A stretch of DNA of 64,000 bases from Chloroflexota bacterium (lineage in GTDB: Bacteria > Chloroflexota > Anaerolineae > Anaerolineales > Villigracilaceae), in NCBI GenBank assembly GCA_016234555.1, contig JACRBJ010000027.1, positions 1 to 64,000 on the forward strand, given 5' to 3'. Both the position numbers and the translations under genes were made by a program. The notes under the pieces were generated by a model, which ran no database searches, was not told the DNA's origin, and saw only the letters and a list, made by a program, of their open reading frames with translations. Below, piece by piece: positions 7,597 through 15,222 of the stretch; position 1 is the stretch's first letter; every line of letters starts with the position of its first letter.

Positions 7597-8610
7597 ATGA
7601 AAACAATTTATCCCTTTCATAGTTTTCTCCGCCGCAAATTGGGGATGGTGGAACAAGTCATCACCGCCGCAGGGCTGGCTGTTTTGCTCTACGGCTTGAT
7701 GTGGTTCATCCCGTCCTACCCGCCCGATTGGGGAATTGTCATCGTGGTTGCGGTGTTCTTCCTCAGCATCGGCTCGCCAGTGGCGGGCTATTTTCTCGCT
7801 GTGCTTGCCGCCGCCTATCCGCTGTATCTGGTTTCGATTTATCTCGCCGTCGTCTTTCTGGCGATTGCGGTCATCGGGCAACATGCCTTCATCCAAAACC
7901 TCGGCGGCGTCTTGATGACCCTCGCCGCACCGCTCCTGAACGCCATCTACCTCTCGTGGACAATCCCCGTGCTGGGCGGTCTGTGGTGGGGACCCGCCGG
8001 CGGCGCGTTGATGGGCGGTCTCGCGGCGTTGTGGATGGAACTCGTCGCGGGGATGGTGTATCTCGCACCCGATCTACTCAAACTGATCGGGGTCCTGCCC
8101 GTCCTAGCAGACCCCGTAGCGAAGTTTGCCTCGGCGAACTCATTGGAGACCTTCCAGATTCTCTTCCTGCCGCTTGCGCCTGATTCTTCCACCCTGCTTT
8201 ATCACACCCTGCAAGTTGCGCTTTGGGCGTTCGTCGGCTGGGCGGTTGGCATGTTCAACGAAAAGGATTTCGTCCAGATCCGCAGACCGAGGTCGAGCGT
8301 CTTCCTCGTCGGCGGCGGGATTTTGGTCTTGGGAATCCTGCAGGTGGCGTTGAATCTCTGGCTGGGATCAGCCATCAGCGCGGACGTCCAAACCGCCATC
8401 GGCTTCACGGTCTTCTTTTCCTTCATCGCCGCCGTCCTGCTGGAAGTCGGACAATACTTCATCGAACATCCCCTGCCCGCCCCGGTGCAGCGGTCCGCGC
8501 CAATTCAGCTCGACGTGGACAATACCCCCGCCGCCATGTCTGTTCCGACCCTGCCCGATGCGCCCGCAGACGACAAACCTGACGACCTCATCATGCTGGA
8601 ATTGGATTAA
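7597..8610 (+). CDS. Multi-pass membrane protein, function unknown
   Basis: The 337-residue product has about seven or eight hydrophobic helices, grouped as residues about 20-130 and 200-285, and a cytoplasmic-looking C-terminal tail rich in Pro, Ala and Asp (about 290-337). I do not recognise a family. The start ATG is 57 bases after the AAA ATPase gene, and the Ig-like protein gene begins 15 bases downstream, so the last two are probably co-transcribed. A shared role in the cell envelope with its neighbours is only suggested by order. Confidence 0.7.
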   Translation: MKTIYPFHSFLRRKLGMVEQVITAAGLAVLLYGLMWFIPSYPPDWGIVIVVAVFFLSIGSPVAGYFLAVLAAAYPLYLVSIYLAVVFLAIAVIGQHAFIQNLGGVLMTLAAPLLNAIYLSWTIPVLGGLWWGPAGGALMGGLAALWMELVAGMVYLAPDLLKLIGVLPVLADPVAKFASANSLETFQILFLPLAPDSSTLLYHTLQVALWAFVGWAVGMFNEKDFVQIRRPRSSVFLVGGGILVLGILQVALNLWLGSAISADVQTAIGFTVFFSFIAAVLLEVGQYFIEHPLPAPVQRSAPIQLDVDNTPAAMSVPTLPDAPADDKPDDLIMLELD

Positions 8611-8625
8611 ACTTGTACCTCTGAC

Positions 8626-10341
8626 ATGCAACATCAGCAGCAACAGACCCCTCCCCGAATGCGACAGCGACGCCGAAGCTCCGGTGTGACTCTCACACCC
8701 GGCGTGCTGACCACTGCCATCAGCATTGGCGTGGTGGTCTTGATCGTCGCCATCACCTTTGTCGCGGACTGGATGCGGATTCCCGAACTCAGCCTTTCGG
8801 CGCAGGGACAGTTTGTCTCGCCCAACGGCGACGGCAGCTACGACATCTTCACGGTCAGCTACCGCCTCGCCGACAGCGCCCGCATCACTGCGCGGGTCTA
8901 CAGCGACCAGAACGTCGTCCGCACGCTGGCAAACGGTCAGAACGAATCCGCCGGGGAGCATTTCCTCGTGTGGGACGGGCGCAACGACGTCGGCGCGGTT
9001 GCGCCTGACGGCTTCTATCGCATCGAAGTCGTCGCTGCGGGGACGATGCGTTCCACGTCGCAAAGCGCGCAGGCGCAACTCGATACGCAACCGCCCACCG
9101 TCCAGCTTGCCAACCTGCCCGAAGGTGTGAGTGTCAACACGCCTAATTTGCAGATCGAAGGCGTCACCGAACCCGGCGCGATGATTTCGCTCAACGGCAC
9201 AGCCCAACCCCAGCGGGTGGATAACATCGGGCGATTCACTTTTCCGTTCAAATTGGTCGACGGCGCCAACAGCATCGACCTTCAGGCAATCGACCCGGCG
9301 GGGAACACGACCCGCCTTCAGCGCACCATCCAACTGGTGACAGAGCCGCCCGACATCAGCATCACCCGTCCGCTCGAAAACGAGTGGACCAACCAGCAGA
9401 TCGTCAGCATCGAAGGCGTCACCCGCCCCGGCGCCACGCTGACCGTCAACCAGCAAAGCGTCCGCGTGGAGGCGGATGGCAGTTTCCGCCACGAGTTGAT
9501 CCTCGACCAGGGAGCCAACGCCCTGCACTTTGTCGCCACCGACGAAGTGGGCAACATCGCCGTCCTCGACCGCGTTGTCCATTTGAAGGTCGGCGCGCTG
9601 CCGATTCAAGTCAACGTGCAGGATGGCGCGGTCATTGGCGACGCGAACCTGCAACTGACGGGCAAGGTGGAGCCGGGCAGTCTGGTGACGGTCAACGGGA
9701 TGGCGGTTCCGGTCAATGCCTTTGGCGACTTCCAAACCACCACCGCCCTGAACAGCGGCGACAACACCATCACCATCGAGGCGCGTGATCTGGCGGGCAA
9801 CGTCACCACGCTGGCGCGCCGCGTCACCTATCAACAAGGCGGCGGGGACTCGCTCGAACGCCTGAGCCGAAATCTGGAAAACCTGCCGATTTTGATTTTG
9901 CCCAGCATTTTGGCAATCGGCGCGATCCTGGCATTCACCTACCTGAGACAGAACCGCGTCTCGCTGGCGCTTTCGGTGGACCCGCCCACCTTTGTCCCCG
10001 GCTTGCCGGGCAGCGAAAAGAATCTGGTCATCCTGCTGGATTTGAGCAAAACCGCCCGCCTCTCGCTCGAAGTGCTAGACCAAAACGGAAACCTGCGCGC
10101 CAGCCTTGTGCAAAACCGCCGCAAGATCGGACGCCGTCACATCTTCCACTGGAACGGCTACGACGACCGTGGGATGCTCCTCCCCGCCGGTGACTACACC
10201 GTCCGCGCCGAAGCGGGCGCGCCGCCTTTGCAGGTCACCAGTTCCGTGCAAGTGCGGCTCGAACGCCCGCTCCAGCCGCAGGTGCAAACTCCCGCCTACA
10301 CCGGGCGGACGACGGTCTCAAACACAAGGCAGGATAGGTAA
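8626..10341 (+). CDS. Membrane-anchored FlgD-type / glucodextranase-B-type Ig-like protein
   Basis: After a Gln/Arg-rich N-terminus a transmembrane helix spans about residues 30-50. A FlgD-type Ig-like domain follows (FVSPNGDGSYDIFTVSYRL ... FLVWDGRNDVGAVAPDGFYRI), then three similar Ig-like repeats with the recurrent patterns EGVTEPGA, GxFxxxxxLxxGxNxIxxxAxDxAGN, as in glucodextranase B-like domains. A second hydrophobic helix lies near 420-440, and another FlgD-type segment (HWNGYDDRGMLLPAGDYTV) closes the protein. Such domains usually mediate binding or spacing outside the membrane. The two helices would place the Ig repeats on one side and the last domain on the other. No catalytic domain is visible. 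Confidence 0.8.
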   Translation: MQHQQQQTPPRMRQRRRSSGVTLTPGVLTTAISIGVVVLIVAITFVADWMRIPELSLSAQGQFVSPNGDGSYDIFTVSYRLADSARITARVYSDQNVVRTLANGQNESAGEHFLVWDGRNDVGAVAPDGFYRIEVVAAGTMRSTSQSAQAQLDTQPPTVQLANLPEGVSVNTPNLQIEGVTEPGAMISLNGTAQPQRVDNIGRFTFPFKLVDGANSIDLQAIDPAGNTTRLQRTIQLVTEPPDISITRPLENEWTNQQIVSIEGVTRPGATLTVNQQSVRVEADGSFRHELILDQGANALHFVATDEVGNIAVLDRVVHLKVGALPIQVNVQDGAVIGDANLQLTGKVEPGSLVTVNGMAVPVNAFGDFQTTTALNSGDNTITIEARDLAGNVTTLARRVTYQQGGGDSLERLSRNLENLPILILPSILAIGAILAFTYLRQNRVSLALSVDPPTFVPGLPGSEKNLVILLDLSKTARLSLEVLDQNGNLRASLVQNRRKIGRRHIFHWNGYDDRGMLLPAGDYTVRAEAGAPPLQVTSSVQVRLERPLQPQVQTPAYTGRTTVSNTRQDR

Positions 10342-10349
10342 AGAAAAAA

Positions 10350-10395
10350 ACATGACACATCCCGAAGTTAATCCTTCGAGGATGTGTCATGTTTT
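10350..10395. terminator. Hairpin with flanking T-run after the Ig-like gene
   Basis: ACATGACACATCC pairs with GGATGTGTCATGT around a CGAAGTTAATCCTTCG loop that itself can pair, followed by TTTT. It lies just after the stop at 10341 and could end transcription of the Ig-like gene. Confidence 0.6.
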
Positions 10396-10406
10396 AAAGG
10401 CATTTG

Positions 10407-10488
10407 GACGCTGATTCACGCAGAAAACGCTGATTTTTCTTCACCTCATCAGCGAAATCAGCGTTTCGCTTCGCGTGCGTCCAGATTA
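10407..10488. repeat. Palindromic intergenic repeat (GGACGCTGATT type)
   Basis: The ends GGACGC and GCGTCC and the inner AAACGCTGAT / ATCAGCGTTT arms make a nested inverted repeat of about 80 bases between the Ig-like gene and the corrinoid-protein gene. No gene is seen in 10342-10580. Confidence 0.6.
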
Positions 10489-10580
10489 AATTCGGGGTTA
10501 GTCATGTTTTTTACCATGCCGCTGTAGGCGGCTCAATTCACAACCTTGCTTATTTTGATGTCATCAACCGGCTTGCAGAA

Positions 10581-11207
10581 TCACCCAAGCAATTCGCGGG
10601 CGAGGCGGGTGGCGCTGGAGGCGTCCGCCGCGAAACCGTCCGCGCCGATCTGGTTCGCAAAATCCTGGGTGACGGGCGCGCCGCCGACCATCACCTTGAC
10701 CTTGTCCCGCAGTCCAGCCGCCTTGAGCGCTTCGACCGTCACACCCATGTTGCTCATGGTGGTGGTCAACAACGCCGACATGCCGATAACCTGCGCGCCC
10801 CTGCCGACGGCGTCCACAAACGCCTGCGAAGGGACATCCACGCCGAGGTCCATGATCTCAAACCCCGCACCTTCGAGCATCATGGCGACGAGGTTCTTGC
10901 CGATGTCGTGCAGGTCGCCCTTGACCGTGCCAATGGCAACCTTGCCAGCGGATTCTGCTCCGCTGCTGACCAGATGCGGCTTGAGCAGCGCCAGACCAGT
11001 CTGCATGGCGCGGGCGGCAACCAGCATCTCAGGGACGAAGACCTCACCTTCCTCATATTGCCTGCCGACCTCGTCCATGGCGGGAATCAGAGCCTCCTTC
11101 AGGATGGTATCTGCGCTGACTCCCGCATCCAATGCCTCCTTGACGCCGGCTTCCACTGCGGGCGCAGCCCCTTCGATCACGTTATCAAAAATTTGTTTGA
11201 GTTCCAT
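10581..11207 (-). CDS. Corrinoid (cobalamin)-binding methyltransferase protein
   Basis: The product has the two-part layout of MtbC/MtaC-type corrinoid proteins: an N-terminal helical cap (residues about 1-85, ending in EEGEVFVPEMLVAARAM) and a Rossmann-like B12 domain with GDLHDIGKNLVAMMLEGAGF, whose His is the lower cobalt ligand, followed by MSALLTTTM and VMVGGAPVT. Such proteins carry a methyl group on cobalt between two methyltransferases. The ORF extends to 11285, but the ATG at 11207 (MELKQIFDNV) starts at the family's usual position and has AGAA just upstream. No partner methyltransferase lies next to it; the homocysteine methyltransferase at 51052 is of the zinc type and distant. Confidence 0.88.
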   Translation of the reverse strand: MELKQIFDNVIEGAAPAVEAGVKEALDAGVSADTILKEALIPAMDEVGRQYEEGEVFVPEMLVAARAMQTGLALLKPHLVSSGAESAGKVAIGTVKGDLHDIGKNLVAMMLEGAGFEIMDLGVDVPSQAFVDAVGRGAQVIGMSALLTTTMSNMGVTVEALKAAGLRDKVKVMVGGAPVTQDFANQIGADGFAADASSATRLARELLG

Positions 11208-11403
11208 TTTTTCTCCAGAAGAGTGGGATTTGAAAGAAAACCCGACAGGCGGGGAACCGAGCCAGAAAATATTACCACAGGACATATCAATTTCAAAAAG
11301 GTTGGATGACCACCGCCCAACAGGGAGCTGGGACTTAATTCGCCGTTTGTGCGATAATCAGATGGTCATCACCGACAATTTGGAAATCACTGGAATTCCC
11401 CTG

Positions 11404-12708
11404 ATGTCTTTTGATCACACCCCCACCCCGCTTGTAAAACTCACCCACCCCGAGTGGAGCAAGAACGCCGTCATCTACCAGATCAACACCCGACAGTTCA
11501 CGCCCGAAGGGACGTTCAAAGCCGTCGAGGCGCATCTTCCCCGTCTAAAGGATTTGGGCGCGGATATCCTTTGGCTGATGCCCATCCACGAGATCGGACA
11601 GAAGAATCGCAAAGGCACACTCGGCAGTCCGTACGCAGTGAAGGATTATTACAGCGTCAACCCTGAGTTTGGCGCGCTCGAAGACCTCAAGCATTTCGTC
11701 CGCGCCGCGCATGAGTTGGGGATGCATGTCATTCTGGATTTCGTCCCCAACCACACCGCGTGGGACAGCGTTCTCGCGGGCGAACACCCCGACTGGTTTT
11801 CACGCAACTGGAAGGGCGATTTCCACCCCACCCCGTGGTGGGACTGGTCCGACATCATCGACCTCGACTACTCGAAGGTGGAAGTCCGCAAATATATTTC
11901 GGCGGCGATGCAGTATTGGGTTCGCGAGGCGGACATCGACGGCTACCGCTGCGACGTGGCTGGATTCGTCCCCACCGATTTTTGGAACGTGCTCCGCAAG
12001 GAGTTGGACGCCATCAAACCAGTTTTCATGCTGGCTGAATGGGAAGCCCGTGACCTGCACGCCGAAGCCTTCGACATGACCTACGCCTGGACCTGGTACG
12101 ACACGATGTTGAACATCGCCAAAGGCGAGTGGAATGTCAGTCATTTGTTCATCTACTATTCGTGGAACGAGAAAGCCTATCCCTTCGACATCATGCGGAT
12201 GCTCTTCGTCAGCAACCACGACAAGAACGCCTGGAACGGGACCCAGTTCGAGCAGTTCGGCGACGCAACCGAAGCTGTCATCGCGCTATCAGTCATCAGC
12301 GAGGGAATGCCGCTGGTCTACAACAGCCAGGAAGCGGGCGAACCGAAGCGCTTGTCCTTCTTCGAAAAAGACCCCATCGAGTGGAAGGAACATCCGATTG
12401 GGGCACTCTATAAAAAACTGTTTGCGCTCAAAAAGAAAAACACCGCCCTGTGGAATGCAGCTTGGGGTGCGCGGATGATTCACGTCCCGAACAGCGCTCC
12501 GCTCAAAGTGTTTAGTTTTGTGCGCCAGAATGAAAAGGACAAGGTCTTTGCAGTCTTCAACTTCTCCGCCGAACCGCAAAGCGTGACCTTTGAAGAAAGC
12601 CCCTTTCACGGAAAGTACGTCGAGTACATGAGCGGACGACCAGCCGAATTATCTGCCGCCTCGAAAATCGAAATTCAACCGTGGGACTACCGCATCTTCG
12701 TCAAATAG
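11404..12708 (+). CDS. GH13 alpha-amylase-family glycosidase
   Basis: The protein shows the GH13 barrel motifs: DFVPNHTAW (region I), DGYRCDVAGF with the nucleophile Asp (region II), AEWEARD with the acid/base Glu (region III) and SNHDKN with the third Asp (region IV). A short beta-sandwich C-terminal domain follows. It cleaves or transfers alpha-linked glucose units; with no signal peptide it probably acts in the cytoplasm. The track ORF from 10546 is an artefact that runs back through the divergent corrinoid gene. A GATAAT box at 11353-11358 puts transcription start near 11365, so the ATG at 11404 is preferred over the one at 11362. The MFS gene begins one base after its stop. Confidence 0.88.
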   Translation: MSFDHTPTPLVKLTHPEWSKNAVIYQINTRQFTPEGTFKAVEAHLPRLKDLGADILWLMPIHEIGQKNRKGTLGSPYAVKDYYSVNPEFGALEDLKHFVRAAHELGMHVILDFVPNHTAWDSVLAGEHPDWFSRNWKGDFHPTPWWDWSDIIDLDYSKVEVRKYISAAMQYWVREADIDGYRCDVAGFVPTDFWNVLRKELDAIKPVFMLAEWEARDLHAEAFDMTYAWTWYDTMLNIAKGEWNVSHLFIYYSWNEKAYPFDIMRMLFVSNHDKNAWNGTQFEQFGDATEAVIALSVISEGMPLVYNSQEAGEPKRLSFFEKDPIEWKEHPIGALYKKLFALKKKNTALWNAAWGARMIHVPNSAPLKVFSFVRQNEKDKVFAVFNFSAEPQSVTFEESPFHGKYVEYMSGRPAELSAASKIEIQPWDYRIFVK

Positions 12709-12709
12709 C

Positions 12710-13861
12710 ATGGTTTATCTCATCATCGAATTCCTCGACGAACTGGTCTTCGGTATTGGCGAGACAGCTTGGCCCCTCATCCGTCGGGACATCCACCTGA
12801 CGTACACGCAGATCGGCTTGCTGATGAGTCTTCCGGGAATCATCGCCGCCTTCATCGAACCATTCCTCGGCATCCTCGGTGACGTGTGGAAGCGACGCCT
12901 GCTCATCCTCGGCGGCGGCGTGTTCTTCGTCATCTCACTTGCCCTGACCGCTGTCAGCAAAAGCTTTTTGCCACTACTGATTTCCTTCATCATTTTCTTC
13001 CCAGCCTCGGGCGCATTCGTCAGTCTCTCGCAAGCCACGCTTATGGACTCCGCTCCCGACCGCCATGCCCAAAACATGGCACGCTGGACTTCTGCTGGCT
13101 CGCTGGGAAATGTCCTCGGTCCGCTCCTGCTTGGTTTGTTTGTTTACTTCGGGTTGGGCTGGCGCGGGACCTATGCCATGCTTGCCGTAGTTTCGGCGGT
13201 ATGTCTGCTGGCGGCGTCTCGCCTTGTCCCACCCGACGACAGTTCCATCTCTCACCTGCCAAGTTTCAAAAGTGTTTTCGACGGGTTTCGTTCAGCAGTA
13301 TCCGCGCTCAAACGCCGCGAGGTCTGGCGTTGGCTGATCCTGCTCGAATTTTCCGACCTGATGCTCGACGTTTTTCTCGGCTTCCTTGCGCTCTATTTTG
13401 TGGATGTGGTCTCCGCCACCGACACGCAGGCGGGTATTGCCGTCACCCTCTGGCTGGCGCTCGGCATGTTGACCGACCTACTCTTCATCCCTTTCATCGA
13501 CCGCCAACCCGACAGCATGAAATTTCTGCGCCGAACGGCTGCGCTCGAGTTGATTGCTTTTTCAATTTTCCTGGTGGCACCGGGTTTTATCCCCAAACTG
13601 ATTGCAATTATCTTCGTCAACATTTTCAACACAGGTTGGTATCCGATTTTGAAGGGCAGTTTGTATTCAGCCCTGCCCGGTCAAAGCGCCAGCATCATGG
13701 CGATTGAATCCGTCACCACCCCGTTGGCAAAACTCCTTCCCCTGCTCGTTGGTCTGCTCGCGGATAAATTCGGCCTGGGCGTTGCCATCTGGCTCTTGTT
13801 GCTGGGTCCGCTTGCCCTTATGATTGGATTGCCACGTCAAAAGCTGGCAATCCTCGCATGA
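12710..13861 (+). CDS. Major facilitator superfamily transporter
   Basis: This 383-residue protein has about eleven or twelve hydrophobic helices and the MFS loop motif between helices 2 and 3 (GILGDVWKRRLLI), which matches the GxxxDRxGRR signature. It probably carries a small solute across the membrane with ion coupling. It starts one base after the amylase stop, which suggests translational coupling and perhaps a sugar or oligosaccharide substrate, though that is only an inference. Its last codons overlap hemW by four bases (ATGA). Confidence 0.82.
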   Translation: MVYLIIEFLDELVFGIGETAWPLIRRDIHLTYTQIGLLMSLPGIIAAFIEPFLGILGDVWKRRLLILGGGVFFVISLALTAVSKSFLPLLISFIIFFPASGAFVSLSQATLMDSAPDRHAQNMARWTSAGSLGNVLGPLLLGLFVYFGLGWRGTYAMLAVVSAVCLLAASRLVPPDDSSISHLPSFKSVFDGFRSAVSALKRREVWRWLILLEFSDLMLDVFLGFLALYFVDVVSATDTQAGIAVTLWLALGMLTDLLFIPFIDRQPDSMKFLRRTAALELIAFSIFLVAPGFIPKLIAIIFVNIFNTGWYPILKGSLYSALPGQSASIMAIESVTTPLAKLLPLLVGLLADKFGLGVAIWLLLLGPLALMIGLPRQKLAILA

Positions 13862-15153
13862 ACACTTCTATCTATCTCCACATCCCCTTCTGCAAACACC
13901 GCTGCGCCTACTGCGACTTCAACACGTACGCAGGTCAGGAAGATTCGATTCCCGCCTATGTGGATGCGCTTATCAAAGAGATCGAATTTGTTGGGCGACA
14001 GCGAGACAGCGATTCAGAGAGTCAACAAGGCAACGATTCGACTACTCGACTATATGACTATTCGACTATTCATACGATTTTCTTTGGCGGCGGGACTCCT
14101 TCCCTGCTGACCGCGCCCCAGTTTGATTCCATTCTCCGAGCCTTAACCTCCGCCTTTGCCTTGACCGCTGACGCGGAGATCAGCATCGAAGCCAACCCCG
14201 GCACGCTCAACCTCCAAAAGTTGGAAGACCTTCGCAAAACTGGCATCAACCGCATCAGCCTCGGCGTGCAGTCTGCCAACACTGAAGAGTTGCGGATGCT
14301 TGAACGTATCCACGATTTTTTCACGGTCATCCAGTCTGTTACCGAGGCCAGAAAAGCGGGCTTCGATAACCTCAACCTCGACCTGATTTACGGTTTGCCC
14401 GAACAATCACTCGCCTCATGGAAAACCACTCTCTCTCGGATCATCGACCTTCACCCTGAACACATCTCCGCCTATGCCCTAACCCTCGAACATGGCACGC
14501 CCTTTGGGCGTTGGTCAACCAAAGGTCTGCTCCCCATCCCCGACCCCGACCTCGCCGCCGAGATGTATGAGTACGCGGAGGAGTTTCTAGAAGCAAATGG
14601 GTATGCGCATTATGAAATTTCGAACTGGGCAAGAGATGTCGAGGAAGGTCGAAAGTCGAAAGTCGAAAGTCCGACCTTTGACCTTCGACTTTCGACTCCT
14701 TCGTTTACCTGCCGCCACAACCTTCAATACTGGCATTCCCTCCCCTACCTTGCCTTCGGTGCGGGTGCACACGGATATGTGGACGGCTACCGTTATTCAA
14801 ACGTTCTGCGTATCAAAACTTATATTGACCGCCTTACCAATTCCCAATCTACCAATTTACCATTCCCCCTTTCTCCTGCAACTGTCAACCATCACAAGCA
14901 AACCAGACAGGATGATATTTCGGATTACATGATCAACAACCTGAGATTGACACAGGCTGGGGTTGCTGAATCAGATTTCAGGGAGAGGTTTGGGGTTGGG
15001 CTTTTGGATGTCTATCAAAAGGAAATCGAGGAGTTAATCCACCTGGGGTTGCTGGAATCAAAAACCTCCGAGGTCTTAAAGACCTCGGAGGTTTACAGGC
15101 TCACCAAACGCGGCAGGCTGCTGGGAAATCAAGTATTTGTAAAATTTGTTTAA
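13858..15153 (+). CDS. hemW: HemW-like radical SAM protein with repeat-derived insertions
   Basis: The N-terminus YLHIPFCKHRCAYCDF carries the radical-SAM CxxxCxxC at residues 12, 16 and 19, and GGGTPSLL, EANPGTL and GVQSANTEELRMLERIH follow as in HemW/HemN-like proteins. HemW is a heme chaperone; older annotations call it oxygen-independent coproporphyrinogen oxidase. At 431 residues it is longer than the usual 375-390. The excess comes from low-complexity or palindromic insertions: about residues 45-70 (RQRDSDSESQQGNDST), 263-280 (RKSKVESPTFDLRL), about 327-345 (TNSQSTNLPFPLSP) and 402-415 (TSEVLKTSEV). All keep the frame. It is coupled to the MFS gene by an ATGA overlap and ends before a strong terminator. 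Confidence 0.88.
   Translation: MNTSIYLHIPFCKHRCAYCDFNTYAGQEDSIPAYVDALIKEIEFVGRQRDSDSESQQGNDSTTRLYDYSTIHTIFFGGGTPSLLTAPQFDSILRALTSAFALTADAEISIEANPGTLNLQKLEDLRKTGINRISLGVQSANTEELRMLERIHDFFTVIQSVTEARKAGFDNLNLDLIYGLPEQSLASWKTTLSRIIDLHPEHISAYALTLEHGTPFGRWSTKGLLPIPDPDLAAEMYEYAEEFLEANGYAHYEISNWARDVEEGRKSKVESPTFDLRLSTPSFTCRHNLQYWHSLPYLAFGAGAHGYVDGYRYSNVLRIKTYIDRLTNSQSTNLPFPLSPATVNHHKQTRQDDISDYMINNLRLTQAGVAESDFRERFGVGLLDVYQKEIEELIHLGLLESKTSEVLKTSEVYRLTKRGRLLGNQVFVKFV
14644..14700. repeat. In-frame palindromic repeat inside hemW
   Basis: GTCGAAAGTC units followed by their inverted copies (CTTCGACTTTCGAC) form an inverted repeat that is translated as RKSKVESPTFDLRLST. It interrupts the region between HYEISNWA and TCRHNLQYW, which are adjacent in ordinary HemW proteins. 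Confidence 0.75.
15062..15094. repeat. In-frame palindrome AAACCTCCGAGGTCTT in hemW 3' end
   Basis: A near-perfect palindrome is translated as KTSEVLKTSEVY. A related peptide, ASEVLETSEV, occurs in the homocysteine methyltransferase/MTHFR fusion at about 51957-51990, so this is a repeat family that enters genes in frame. Confidence 0.75.
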
Positions 15154-15162
15154 CACAATCAA

Positions 15163-15196
15163 AAAAGCCCTCCAAGCTTCAAACTCGGAGGGCTTT
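15163..15196. terminator. Bidirectional terminator between hemW and ppdK
   Basis: AAAGCCCTCC and GGAGGGCTTT form a 10-bp stem between the convergent hemW and ppdK genes, with A-runs on the left and T-rich sequence on the right, so it can serve both strands. Confidence 0.85.
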
Positions 15197-15222
15197 CTCA
15201 TTACTTATTACTCGTTACTGAC

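Noticed and set aside
8368-9837. 489-codon ORF on the minus strand
   Set aside because: Shadow of the Ig-like protein gene; no recognisable motifs, while the plus strand has clear Ig-like repeats.
10546-11403. N-terminal extension of the amylase ORF
   Set aside because: It lies antisense to the corrinoid protein gene and has a low-complexity composition; GH13 similarity starts after 11404.
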